Shown here piece after piece: positions 1-10,477 of a DNA stretch of 64,000 bases. A model generated the notes under the pieces. The model saw only the letters and a list, made by a program, of their open reading frames with translations, did not search any database and was not told the DNA's origin. The DNA is from Laetiporus sulphureus 93-53 (lineage: Eukaryota > Basidiomycota > Agaricomycetes > Polyporales > Laetiporaceae): contig NW_024468535.1 in assembly GCF_001632365.1 (NCBI RefSeq), forward strand, positions 355,150 through 419,149, written 5' to 3'. The position numbers and the translations under genes were made by a program. The first letter of the stretch is position 1. The number at the start of each line of letters is the position of its first letter.

Positions 1-2097
1 AATATGACGATAACGAGATAGCTTGCCAGAGTATCCAGCGGCCATCAGGAACATTCCGAAATACCGTGCCCCAATGGATGTGGTGGAGGCACCAATGATG
101 TATGCGATGATGACGCCCCACCACGGCCAGCAATGGTGAAAGAATCGCTCGCCTGTTCTGTCTGATTCCGACAGCGCATGAGTTGAAGGAAAGATCGGTA
201 TCATTGCGAGTAGCAGACCTGCGCTCCAAGCGTTCACAGCGCACACGATTGTGGCGTAAATCCATGGTGGTCTATCAAGATATGTGCTCCTATGAGATTT
301 TTGTTTTACTGCTGACTTGCAACGAACTCCTTACGCGCATAACAATAAAGAAACCGTTGTGGAAAATCCTAGCGTATCAGCGATGCTGTCGAATGTAATC
401 ACAATGAGACCGCCGGCGATCTGCTGCATCGAAGATGCCACGTACGTGGGAAAGAAGTTGATGAATCCCAATCCGAGGAGCTGAGAGCAGTTCATAATCG
501 AGAAGATTGCCACCTTTGGGTCCTTTAAGGCAAGCTTCAATCCGACGAAAGCTCTGTTGCAAGACCCGATCAGATATCAATGGCTCGACTTACGCCTAAT
601 ACAACGTACGACTCGTTAGCAGCATCTTCATCCGCTTCACCGGCATCCTCTGCAAGTCGGACTTGAGCAAGTCTCAGTTGAGCTGGAGTCAACCACCGAG
701 TATTATGTGGCTGAAAAACACATTAAGTGTTCGTCTAGGTACGAGAGAAAACGAACGCGCACATAGTCTGGTAGAATGAATCTGGGCAAAAAATTGGCGA
801 TCGTGTGCTTGTCTCACGCGTATGCACGATGTGGACTCACATTGCTAGTATGCCAATCGCCATTGAGATGGATCCCTGCCAAGATCAATCAAAAATTAAA
901 CAAGATGGAAGAACTGTCGGGAGCTTCATATACTAACTTCAATGAAGAACAACCTAGAGAGAAATGATTCTCATCAAATCACGACATTTGAATAGAGCGT
1001 AGCGTACCATCTCCAGGCAGCTATACCCAGTCTTCCTTGCATCCCAGACAAGACACCTGCCGCCATGAGCTATAGAAGATGCTAATTAATGTCGCTGCTT
1101 TTCGAAAACCTCCCGCCAGGACGTACATTACCAAAGGCGTTGGATATCAATAGACCTCCATAGATGACGGCGGAACGAAATGCCAGTTCCTATACGTCAC
1201 TAGCGCTCATCTATGAGTTCTCCTGAGCGTTTATGAGCGTACCTTTCGAGTATACCATCGGGACAGCAGATACATGGCACCAGGATAAAACGCTGCCTGC
1301 AAACAGTGAGCACACTAACTGCGCAGATTAGCTACGAAGTACCTCTGGGATTCCGATGCAGATGCGACAGAGGACAATACCGGTGTAATTGCGTGTCATC
1401 TAGGTAATTCCATACGTTCAATGCTTCGCCTTGCAGAAGCGTTCAAAATGTATCTTACTCCTGTCATCGTGCTCGTGAGCCCCCACAAGATGACGCATGC
1501 CGGAATATAGTACGACGGACTGACGGTAACTCATGAGTAACATGACATCTTAGAGAGATCAAGAGCGTACCGCGAGATGCGATTCAGAATCTACGTATGC
1601 AACTAAGTATCTTCGAGGATTATAGGTTGAGAGCCTGAGGACGTACCATATTCGAAGGTATCTGGGCTGGCACGTATGAGGCGCACAACACAGCGAGCAC
1701 AGTAGAGTATTGTATTTCTGCATCTACAGATCAGCATGTATCGCGAACAGCATACGCAAACTCAAACGTGTGAGATGCAAGTCTTCTGTCAACCCTTGGA
1801 GCCTTGCCGACGATACTGCGCTGCGCTATCCGCATCATATACAAGGGTTCAGTCACTGGGAGACACCATCAGGCTTTGACCACTCACATCAATGTAGTTC
1901 ATGATAAAAATGACGATGATCGTAGGCATCAGCCTGATGTCGAGTTGCCGGACCAGCTGCCGCTCAGCAGTCGGCCTCACATCTGGGGACAAAAGCTCGC
2001 CGTCCTTCGTACGAACGGCGTTCACCGGAGGAGAGTCCTCTAAGACATTTAAACTCTTCTCCTCGACCACCACGCTACTCGAACCGCTCGAGGCCAT
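1..2097 (-). CDS. MFS transporter, allantoate permease (Dal5-like) family, partial
   Basis: This is probably a 12-TM plasma-membrane proton symporter of the anion:cation symporter branch of the MFS, the group that includes allantoate, nicotinate and vitamin permeases. The start is the ATG at 2097. Exon 1 (1888-2097, exactly 70 codons) has a polar N-terminus and then TM1 with RLMPTIIVIFIMNYID. Further exons read leftward with clean GT-AG junctions and match the family in order: SAVSSARLQGL, YSTVLAVLCASYVPAQIPSN, PACVILWGLTS, AAFYPGAMYLLSRWYTRK, ELAFRSAVIYGGLLISNAFG, NTRWLTPAQLRLAQVRLAE, ALKDPKVAIFSIMNCSQLLG and TGERFFHHCWPWWGVIIAYI. About 12 exons are seen and I found no stop or frameshift. 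The C-terminal helices lie left of the window. The substrate cannot be told from sequence. Confidence 0.85.
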
Positions 2098-2597
2098 GTC
2101 GACAGAGGCACAAGCGAACTGGAAGGACCGACGCTACAGCTGCAAGCAAGGAGCCGTGTAGCACAGGCACAATAATTGCGCAGTTGCGGCGGACGTCCGA
2201 TGGAGCTGGACGGAATTAGCGACACGCACTAGTGCACGCCTCCTCTATCGCTGTCAGCGGCCTCACACCTGGCAGGAGCATGTGTGGTGCGAACTGGCCA
2301 GTTTCTTGTCATGGGATTTCAGCAGGACCAATAATAAAATTGAGGTGACTGGGTCCCTTTTTGCTGCAGCTTCGAAACCCGAGGTTTCGCCATGAATATC
2401 TTCACAATGTCGAGCCGGTCAGACGCATCGAAAGATACGAAATCGATCATCTGTAAATAGCCTGGGAGCGTGCAAAGTCGCCATTATAGAATGAAGTCAG
2501 TTGCTATTCGTATATTTTACGTGCCTTGTTAAAGAGATAAGAGCAAATCGACAAGGACGAGGAGGAAGATACGTACTAGGGGATAACCAATAAGGCT

Positions 2598-3446
2598 TTA
2601 CCGGATGAGGACTTCATGGAAGCTGGACTTGATGCAGATCTGCCCGCGCCAGTTCCCGGACGACAGGTATCTCGCTATTGCTCTTCCTTGGACTTGTCCC
2701 ACTAATGTATGCTCCAACAATTCATTAGGGTCATCAATATGTGCTGGAAACGAGTGAAACGGTCCTACGTATGTGACGACTCTGACAACATCAACCGTCA
2801 AACAGGAGATATCCAATGTTCGGCCAAAACCTTATACACCCTACTCTCCTTGGCCCATGCGCCATGCTTTCAATAGAGAGATCGTGCGATGCGACAAAGG
2901 GACATCTTATGCATGATGGTGCGAAATGCATCTCATGTACCTCATTCAGCACAATGCCATTCATGAGTGAGGAAACCAGTGTTAATCGATTGACTACCAC
3001 GTACGCGGTCGGTTGATCGTCGCGATCAGAATGACTTCAGCCTGACCGTGAGAGCCACCAATGGATCGAACCAAGCAGGATCTATCCTGCAATATGGTCG
3101 CCATGGAGCTGAGATTATTATTGCGCATAGCGATCAAGGTTCTTTTCAGGACATCGATTTCTGATGGACTTCTGACTTCAGTGATCATCCCAGGGTAGAG
3201 CTAACAAGTGCACTCAGCAGGACCCTCTGTCGCAGGAAAGGTGCAACGTACCTTCCATAAGTCAATAGCATCCCCGGAGACTTGCGGCCGCATCTTGTCA
3301 CCGATGGCAGTGGCCAGGTTGTCCAGGTCGCTTTTTTGGAGATCAACGACAACAGAGGTGGGAGCAAAGACTCGTCCGTCATCATATCTGATGTACCAAA
3401 TCTTTGCGGAACCAGATGCCCGGGTGGCGTCGAGTGAGGAAAACAT
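2598..3446 (-). CDS. Crinkler (CRN)-type N-terminal module, lone or truncated gene
   Basis: The ATG at 3446 opens a 65-codon exon (3252-3446) carrying DGRVFAPTSVVVDLQKSDL and ending GDAIDLWK, the typical end of the ubiquitin-like Crinkler header. A GT-AG intron follows. Exon 2 (3005-3200) starts LYPGMI and ends AEVILIATINRP, matching the last strand of the header (often written HIHVIV in relatives). Downstream to about 2598 the minus strand has open stretches but no recognisable kinase, nuclease or ATPase tail, so the 3' limit is a guess. It may be a header-only gene or a truncated Crinkler. Such proteins are known in oomycetes and fungi as modular effector-like proteins. It is distinct in sequence from the two headers near 20.2 and 24.1 kb. 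Confidence 0.5.
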
Positions 3447-4767
3447 TTGGGCTTGAGATGAAGCAGAAAGACTGAGTCTCGAGTGGAGACCTCGTGTCAT
3501 CGGAAGCATGGTTATCATGTGGGAGAACACAGCTTGTAATCGTGAGCAAGTTTCCTTCAAGCGCTATATAGCATTCCGCTGAGTGTCCCTGTGCTAATGG
3601 CGAGTACATCACACTGTCGTTATGTTGCGCTTCAGCGGACGTCCGATATACTCGAAGGACTGCCATCGCGTGAAAAAAATAATGTGGCTTCACTCGTCCG
3701 TGCGCCGAGGCTTAGATGAAGCAGCAATAGGCATCACATGAGTGCTTCAATCCTGTAATCATCCTAACTGTCATTCATCTGGTACCGTTCCAGTAGCGAG
3801 AACTGTAGGCACATGCCGTTCTGGCTGCCGAGTCAACATAGTCAAGTGGCAAGCCAGATCGGAATGAAAGTCAATATTGTCAATGTTGTGCACCACCAAA
3901 CACAAGAAAATACCGGGAAGACGAGTTACGCACGTGAAAATTTGGCATGGCTACGTGTACATCATAGACTGATCAAAGCTACAATTGGAAGGCTGTGACG
4001 AGGCCGGCATTCAGTAGAGGGTTGAACCAGTGGGATTAAAACAATGGGCGCCTATTAGTCATGAGCGCCTTGTATAAAATGACGCGATCACGTGGTGTTG
4101 CGCACCCAGGAGTCGAACGTGTCGGACGCGTTTGAGCGTCGAAGACTACTGCGAATGATATTTTCACACACGTATGATCATAAACATGCCAGCACGACCA
4201 TTGATGACTCAATAATTGCGAATCTCGTGTCTTCCTAGAGTCTCGTGCTGCAACCTTGATCCAGCTCCAGGTGCCAAATTGCTGCGAGACAATTTCTTGA
4301 TCATCGACTTTTCACCAGCTTATGTCATTTTTTGCTGAACTGTATCCATTAAGAAACTCCTCTATGCTGAGCCCAGAACTGGCTGCATGACAAGAAGCTC
4401 GGACCTTTTCTACCAACCGGCGAGGTACGTGATTTGGTTGGAAGGCAGCAACTGCCCGGGGGGGGACTGGGGTATATGTCCCTTAGTTGTGTTGTGGGGA
4501 GCGGATCTACAAGGCACAATGTGACTGTTGGACTATTCGGTCTTTCAGATTTATTCCGCTGCTGCTTTCAGCGCAAGATTATGTTCATCTGAGCCGTCGA
4601 ATGAACTTGTTGAGATGGGGCACTGCCCGCGGGCACCGCCGGGCACCTTGGTCTGCAGGTGTCCCAAATTGGATGGAAGACAGGATAGCATCTTGTGCAG
4701 CTATCAAGCACAGGAACTTTAAACACTGTCTTGCCACTGGGAATGTACAAGTATGTAATCAGGATGC
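3447..4767. other. No convincing gene
   Basis: Open frames occur on both strands (for example 4487-4813 plus and 4568-4924 minus), but none resembles a known family, none shows a consistent exon chain, and some run into the fold-back element that starts at 4771. Confidence 0.5.
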
Positions 4768-4770
4768 TGT

Positions 4771-5419
4771 CACCGCAGACATGAAGCGATTTGCACACGT
4801 GGCAAATGCTTAGCAAATGTCGACAGGTTTTTTGCCTTTGTGATCTCAATTTGCTATGGTTCCTTCCCACATTCTGTATTAAGTATTTGCATATAATATG
4901 TTGGAGGCAGAAGTTTAAAATCATATATTTTAAGAAATGACACCATTTTCAAACTCACCAAATACATTTAGAATTTGAGTGCTGTTGAATGCAATCATAC
5001 ATTTTTGGATTCCAAACCATCACATGTATAAAATACCCAGTAGCAGACGAAGGTGTAATGATGCCTACATTCTACTTCCCTACTGAAGTCATTCTAACCA
5101 AGATTACTAGAATGAAAGTCATTCACCGTAATTACACCTTTATCTGCTACTGAATATTTTATACATGTGATGGTTTGGAATTCAAAAATGTATGATTACA
5201 TTCAACAGCACTCAAATTCTAAATGTATTTGGTGAGTTTGAAAATGGTGTCATTTCTTAAAATATATGATTTTAAATTTCTGCCTCCAACATATTATATG
5301 CAAATACTTAATACAGAATGTGGGAAGGAACCATAGCAAATTGAGATCACAAAGGCAAAAAACCTGTCGACATTTGCTAAGCATTTGCCACGTGTGCAAA
5401 TCGCTTCATGTCTGCGGTG
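4771..5419. mobile_element. Fold-back (long-TIR) non-autonomous DNA element, copy 1, 649 bp
   Basis: The element is almost entirely one inverted repeat. The left arm begins CACCGCAGACATGAAGCG and the right arm ends with its complement, CGCTTCATGTCTGCGGTG. Arms of roughly 300 bp flank a short centre near 5095. A 3-bp target duplication TGT is visible at 4768-4770 and 5420-5422. It has no coding capacity. A second copy of exactly the same length lies at 51914-52562. The 5'-CAC terminus and 3-bp duplication recall CMC/EnSpm (CACTA-like) transposons, but that assignment is inference. Confidence 0.9.
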
Positions 5420-5734
5420 TGTGAGAGTGCGAACGACAAATGAATTATGCGGTCAAGTTCAATTGTGGCGTGGATGTGAGTCAAGCCTGTTCGGGTTTGA
5501 CGGCGTCAGCGATGGCGTTCAGATCACGATCTTGCATCGTGCGTCTAACTCTGCGGGCACCACGGGCTTCGTGGTTGATGGCACCGAAAAAGCCTTCAGT
5601 GTTCTTTCAGTCGCGCACGGCCTTGTCGGTGAATTTCCCCATGAACAAGCAGCTGAAAGTTTCCAGTATGTGGGCATCCGATATCCAGGCCTCGGTCAGT
5701 TATAATCTTGAGCCTCCTCATTCTTAACTGCCTC

Positions 5735-8200
5735 ATGGAGTCCCTGCTCTTCGTCGCCTTCGGCCCGCTTGTCGTGCTCGTCCTCAGATGGAGGGTGGTC
5801 CGCACAATCCGAAAGTGCATCGACATCACCGGACCTGCTAAGGACCATTTCTTCAAGGGCTTGTCGCTCGATATTCCACTTGCACAAAAGGCATGACCAT
5901 GCTGATATCTGCTCGAAGGCAACTTCCATCAAATCTTCCAGATGGTCTCCGGTTCAATCTAAACATGTCTGAGCAATACGGTGGCGCTGTTCGAGTGCAT
6001 GTGCTGCTTGGAGTATGTTGTCCTATGACTTCTTATCGCGCAGTCAATCCAGTCGCAGCTAAAAGCTGTCGCAGGAAGAGCAGTTGTACGTCTCGGACCC
6101 TCGTACCCTCCATCACATTATAGTCAAGGAGCAGCACATATATAATGAAACAGACGCCTTCTTAATGTACACCCTCCGATTTTCTCGACGCTGATACCTT
6201 TGATCAATTCGTTCTCCATCTAGGACGAACAAGCTGATTTTCGGTGAAGGCATCATCGCCACACGCGGCAAGTGACCACCATCGCCCTCCATTGCTCAGG
6301 AATCTAACGTAGGTGTATACAGGAACCCAACACAAGAAGCAGAGGAAGATGCTCAATCCTGTGTTTTCTCTCGCGAATATGCGAGACCTCCTGCCAATCA
6401 TCCAACCAATCGCCGATCAGCTGCTCGCTGCACTGTTAACAGAATTGCCACCCGACGGTGAGATGCTTTGAGAGAATACGTAACTTATACATCTCACGAT
6501 GTTCTCCTGTAGGCGAGAAAGAGATCAACATCATTCCACTGATGTCCCGCACTGCCTTGGAGTACATATGTCAAGCGGGCATGGGCTACACCTTCAACAC
6601 GCTGGAGTCGGGCACGACATCATAGTATGCACGTGCAATCCGAAAGCTTAGGTGTGCCTACCCTTTCGTGTCACGATTGTGCACTGATCTCACCCGTATT
6701 CGCGAACCGCGTGGACCGCATCTCTACACGATGGAAGCCCGACAGCGATGCGCATCATCATGCTCCGGCCATTTATCCCGCACATCGTACGTGGTCTGCC
6801 CCTCCGCTGGTGCAACGCCCTCGTCGACTGGGTCCCCATGCCTGCCCTACGTGAGATGTGCGAAATTGTGGGCACACTCGACAGCGTGAGCAAGACTATT
6901 TATGCAGAGAAGAAAGCTGCAATGGACGGGCGCGCCACGAAGGGTGCACTTGTGGGCGGTGATCTCGGTCCGCGGATGAAAGGCCGGGACATCATAAGCA
7001 TCTTGCGTGCGTCCCTTTCTGCTACCCGCCATACACGCTGAACTCCCCAACCAGTGAAGGCGAATTCGTCCTCGTCAGATGCCGACCGACTCACCGAGGC
7101 CGAGCTCCTCGGACAAATGAAGTGAGCACTGCCGCACCATGCCAGCGATGCCAGACTGAGCGGCACTTGGCCAGCACCATCATCTTCGCAGCGTTCGAGA
7201 CGACCACCGTCGCCATCGCGCGCCTCTTCTACGTCCTCGCGACGCGCCCGGACGCGCAGGCGCGCCTGCGGAACGAGCTGCGCGCGGCGAAGCAGGCGCA
7301 TGCAGTGGCCGGCGAGCGCTGGGAGGATGTCGCGCTGCCGTACGACGCGCTAATGGGCTTGCCGTACCTCGATGCGATCGTGCGCGAGACGTTCCGCGTC
7401 TACCCGCCGACGTCGCTCATGAGCCGTGTGTAAGTGATGCGGAAATGTGGCGCAAGTACGGCTGACATCGGTCCAGCACCAGGCAGGCGACGGTCCTCCC
7501 GCTCGAGCAGCCTGTACGTTCCTCGTCCGGCGAACGGATCTCGTCCATACCCTTGCCCGAGGGTACGACCGTCATCGTCTCCATCCTCGCCGCGAACCAC
7601 AACAAAGAGGTGTGGGGTGAGGACGCCTCAGCGTGGTGCCCGGAGCGCTGGCTCACTGCATCGAGCGAGCGAATCCGCATAGGTCAAGACCTGGACAAAA
7701 TGCTCGGAGAAGACGAGGATGAGGCAGATGCTCCTTCGGAAAGCAAGATCAAGTATCCCGGAGTCTATGCATCAATGTGGGCAGCTTTGCCTTGAGCTGG
7801 GAAGAGTTTATGCTGAATAACGGAATAGGATGACCTTCTTGGGAGGCGGACGTGCCTGCATGTGAGCGCTCTCAGAATGCGTAGTATTGCAGCGGCTCAT
7901 TTCCTGTCCTCGGTAGCGGATTCAAGTTTGCGGAGATGGAGCTGAGTGAGTTCCTTTAGTTTTCCTTTCAGATGGAAGCCAGACTGATGACTGTACCCAC
8001 AGAGCAAGTCGTCGCGACCCTCCTACCCGCATTGAGCCTCGAGCTTCCTTCAGAGCCTGACGAGAGCGGTAATGTCAAGGAGATATACTGGAAGATGAAT
8101 GGCTTGCAGGTGCCCGTGGTCCGTCTGCCCTTCGGCGACGATCGCACGCCACAGGTGCCGTTGACGATCAGGAGAGTGGAAGAACGTGACTTTTCTTGAT
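5735..8200 (+). pseudogene. Cytochrome P450 (microsomal, E-class), probably disabled
   Basis: P450s are ER-anchored haem monooxygenases; substrate and family cannot be told here. The ATG at 5735 starts an anchor (LLFVAFGPLVVLVL) followed by a basic stretch and a degraded proline hinge (GPAKDHFFKG). Later exons read SEQYGGAVRVH, EEQLYVSDPRTLHHIIVKEQ, KKQRKMLNPVFSLANMRDLL, LRPFIPHIVRGLPLRWCNAL, the I-helix FAAFETTTVAIARLF, the ExxR helix YLDAIVRETFRVYPPTSL, PEGTTVIVSILAANHNKEVW and CPERW. The haem loop GGGRACIGFKFAEMEL is intact across an intron after Cys-AT. Two defects are visible: an in-frame TAG at 6623-6625 just before YARAIRKL, and a reading-frame change between GNFHQIFQ and GLRFNLNMSEQ near 5935. 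These suggest a pseudogene or a null allele; sequence error is not excluded. Confidence 0.75.
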
Positions 8201-8838
8201 AACTGATCACCGCGATAGAAGTTTGCGCAGAATGCATTGATGTCGTCTATAGTCTATTAGTAGGTGATCTTTCCCTTATGCGTCCAGGTTACTAGCGGTG
8301 TTTCGTGAAGAGCTTGTGCAATGCAAATGCGGCTGGATGCCATGTTCGAAAGAACGCTGTCAACCTGTTTGAGAAATACTGGAACCGCGAATCAGCTCAA
8401 GCCCCAAGATCGAAGGGAGTCCTTGTGCACCTCAGAATAAGTCTCGTTGCTTGAACGGAAGATGTCGCGACCATCGTTTTCATGCCAAGCTCTGATAGAA
8501 GCCGAAGACTCAGCAACGCCAGCTCACGAACAGCTTAGAGACAGCTTGGGCATTCAAATAAATCCCACAGTTGAAATGAGTACATTTAGAACGCACTCCT
8601 AGTGAATTCGAAACAGGGACGCATCGTTGCCGTGAGCAGCAATGGTGCCGAGATCTCGGGCCGCGCGTCGGGTCACAGCAAGGTCACAAGGATGATCGAT
8701 CAATCCCCCTCGCCACCGCTGTCGGAAGTCGGCCCGAACTATCGAAATCTACCTCTGGCAAACGTATAAAGCTCAGGAGCTTGGATTGCTTCCAACCCTT
8801 GCGAACGCATCTGCTTTGCGTGAAAACACATCTTCAAT

Positions 8839-10150
8839 ATGCCTCGAGTTATGATCTGCGGTATGTGCGGCAATCGAAGCTAGCCATCTTATCTGGCGCA
8901 AGCCTTAGGCTCATAAGCCATGCGCGATCGCAGGGGATTTGGTGTGGGCGCACGAGGAATGTGTGGAGATGTTTAGGGGAGTAGCGGAAGTCGTGGTAAG
9001 TAATTCCTCAACCATATACGCCATAGACACGGACTCGATCCGCAGGATATAAGTACTCGATCTCTCGCCTTATCGCATCGTTAGGATACATTCCAGCGCT
9101 GATATGATCGTTTTAACAGCGCATGGGTTCGCCGAATCGTTCAGACTTTCTCTCTGGTTTAAAGCCCGGAGGAAAGTACGAGGGTATCGTCGGTCTGTAC
9201 AGACACAACGTCTCCGCAGACCGTATCGGGCTTTTTGACACGGAGATCATCGACGCCCTATCGGCCGCCGGAGTCAAATGGATAGCCCACAATGGCGCAG
9301 GCTACGATCAGATCGACGTGCTGTACTGCAAAGCGAAGGGTACGTCGTCCATCGCTATCAATGTCGCGTTGTTCTCATCAACTCAGGAATCTGGGTGTCC
9401 AACACGCCGGGAGCGGTCGACGACGCAACCGCCACCACCGCGCTCTACCTCATGATCTCCGCCCTCCGATGCTACTCGCGCGCAGAGCGCTCCCTTCGAC
9501 AGGGCGCATGGAAGTCGTCGCATCGCGCGGGAGAGGCGCACGACCTCACCGGGCGCACGCTCGCGATCCTGGGCCTCGGCGGGATCGGGACGCGTCTCGC
9601 AGAGCTCGCGCACGCGTTTCCGATGCGCGTTATCTACCACAACCGTGGGCCGTACGCGGGCGCACCGCCGTACGCCGAGTTCTTTGGGGATGACCGTATG
9701 GATGAGTTTCTCGCGCAGGCGAATGTGCTCAGCGTGCATGTGCCGTTGAAGGACGATACGGTGGGGCTCGTGAATGAGAAGATGATTAGGGGGCTGAAGA
9801 AGGGCGCGGTGATCGTGAATACTGCGAGGGGGAAGGTGATTGACGAGGCTGCGATGATCAGGGCGCTCGAAGATGGGCATGTGAGTGTTTTCAGGATTTT
9901 TCTTGCATCCTGCGTCCCGATTACCAGCTGACTGAGTACGTTGCAGCTTGGCGCGATCGGGCTGGACGTCTATCCTGACGAGCCGAATGTGAACCCGCGG
10001 CTACTCGAGTTCCCTAACGCGACGCTGCTCCCGCATATGGGCACGGAGACGTGTGACTCGCAAAAGAAGATGGAGATACGAGCACTGACGAACCTCCTCG
10101 ACTTTTTGCAGAAGGGCAAGGGAGGCGATGTCATACCAGAGTTCAAGTGA
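8839..10150 (+). CDS. D-isomer-specific 2-hydroxyacid dehydrogenase (glyoxylate/hydroxypyruvate reductase-like)
   Basis: An NAD(P)H-dependent reductase of 2-oxo acids, probably cytosolic. Five exons (8839-8860, 8934-8995, 9120-9339, 9387-9880, 9947-10150) sum to 1002 nt, giving 333 aa with all junctions in phase, which supports the model. The N-terminus reads MPRVMICG, then DLVWAHEECVEMF. The Rossmann motif is AILGLGGIGTRLAELAHAF. The catalytic Arg lies in NTARGKVIDEAAM, the Glu in GLDVYPDEPNVNP and the His in LLPHMGTET. Length and motifs fit fungal glyoxylate reductases, and I see no defects. A degenerate paralogue lies at 13925-15041. Exact substrate is uncertain. Confidence 0.92.
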
Positions 10151-10477
10151 GCTCGCATTCAGAGCGTACAGCAGATGTAGTAATCGATGTCAATATGTTA
10201 TTTTCAGGGACGAGAGGTTGCGTGCGAGGCTTTAATAGGATGGCGTACAGGATACCACTCTTATTTGTGATAGCCGTGAAGGGCACTGACAGATGCATTA
10301 TAAAGGCTCAATGATAGAAGTGCTGTTTGAAATGCCCAATTTGCAGTACTCGAAGGATCTTCGTGAGCATTCATGAAGATCATTCTGTGACCAACGACAG
10401 AGGCCATTCATCTTATCCCTTCTCCTGCTGGGTGTACCTGACGGTGTCTGCTCGACCCCCAATCACCTCTTCTCACT
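10151..10477. other. Intergenic between convergent genes
   Basis: Shared 3' flank of the plus-strand dehydrogenase and the minus-strand carboxypeptidase. No gene is visible. Confidence 0.6.

Noticed and set aside
4487..4924. Open frames around the left end of fold-back copy 1
   Set aside because: They run into the element's inverted repeat and show no homology.
9383..9880. 165-codon minus-strand frame opposite the dehydrogenase
   Set aside because: It is antisense to a well-supported five-exon gene and is a GC-rich shadow.
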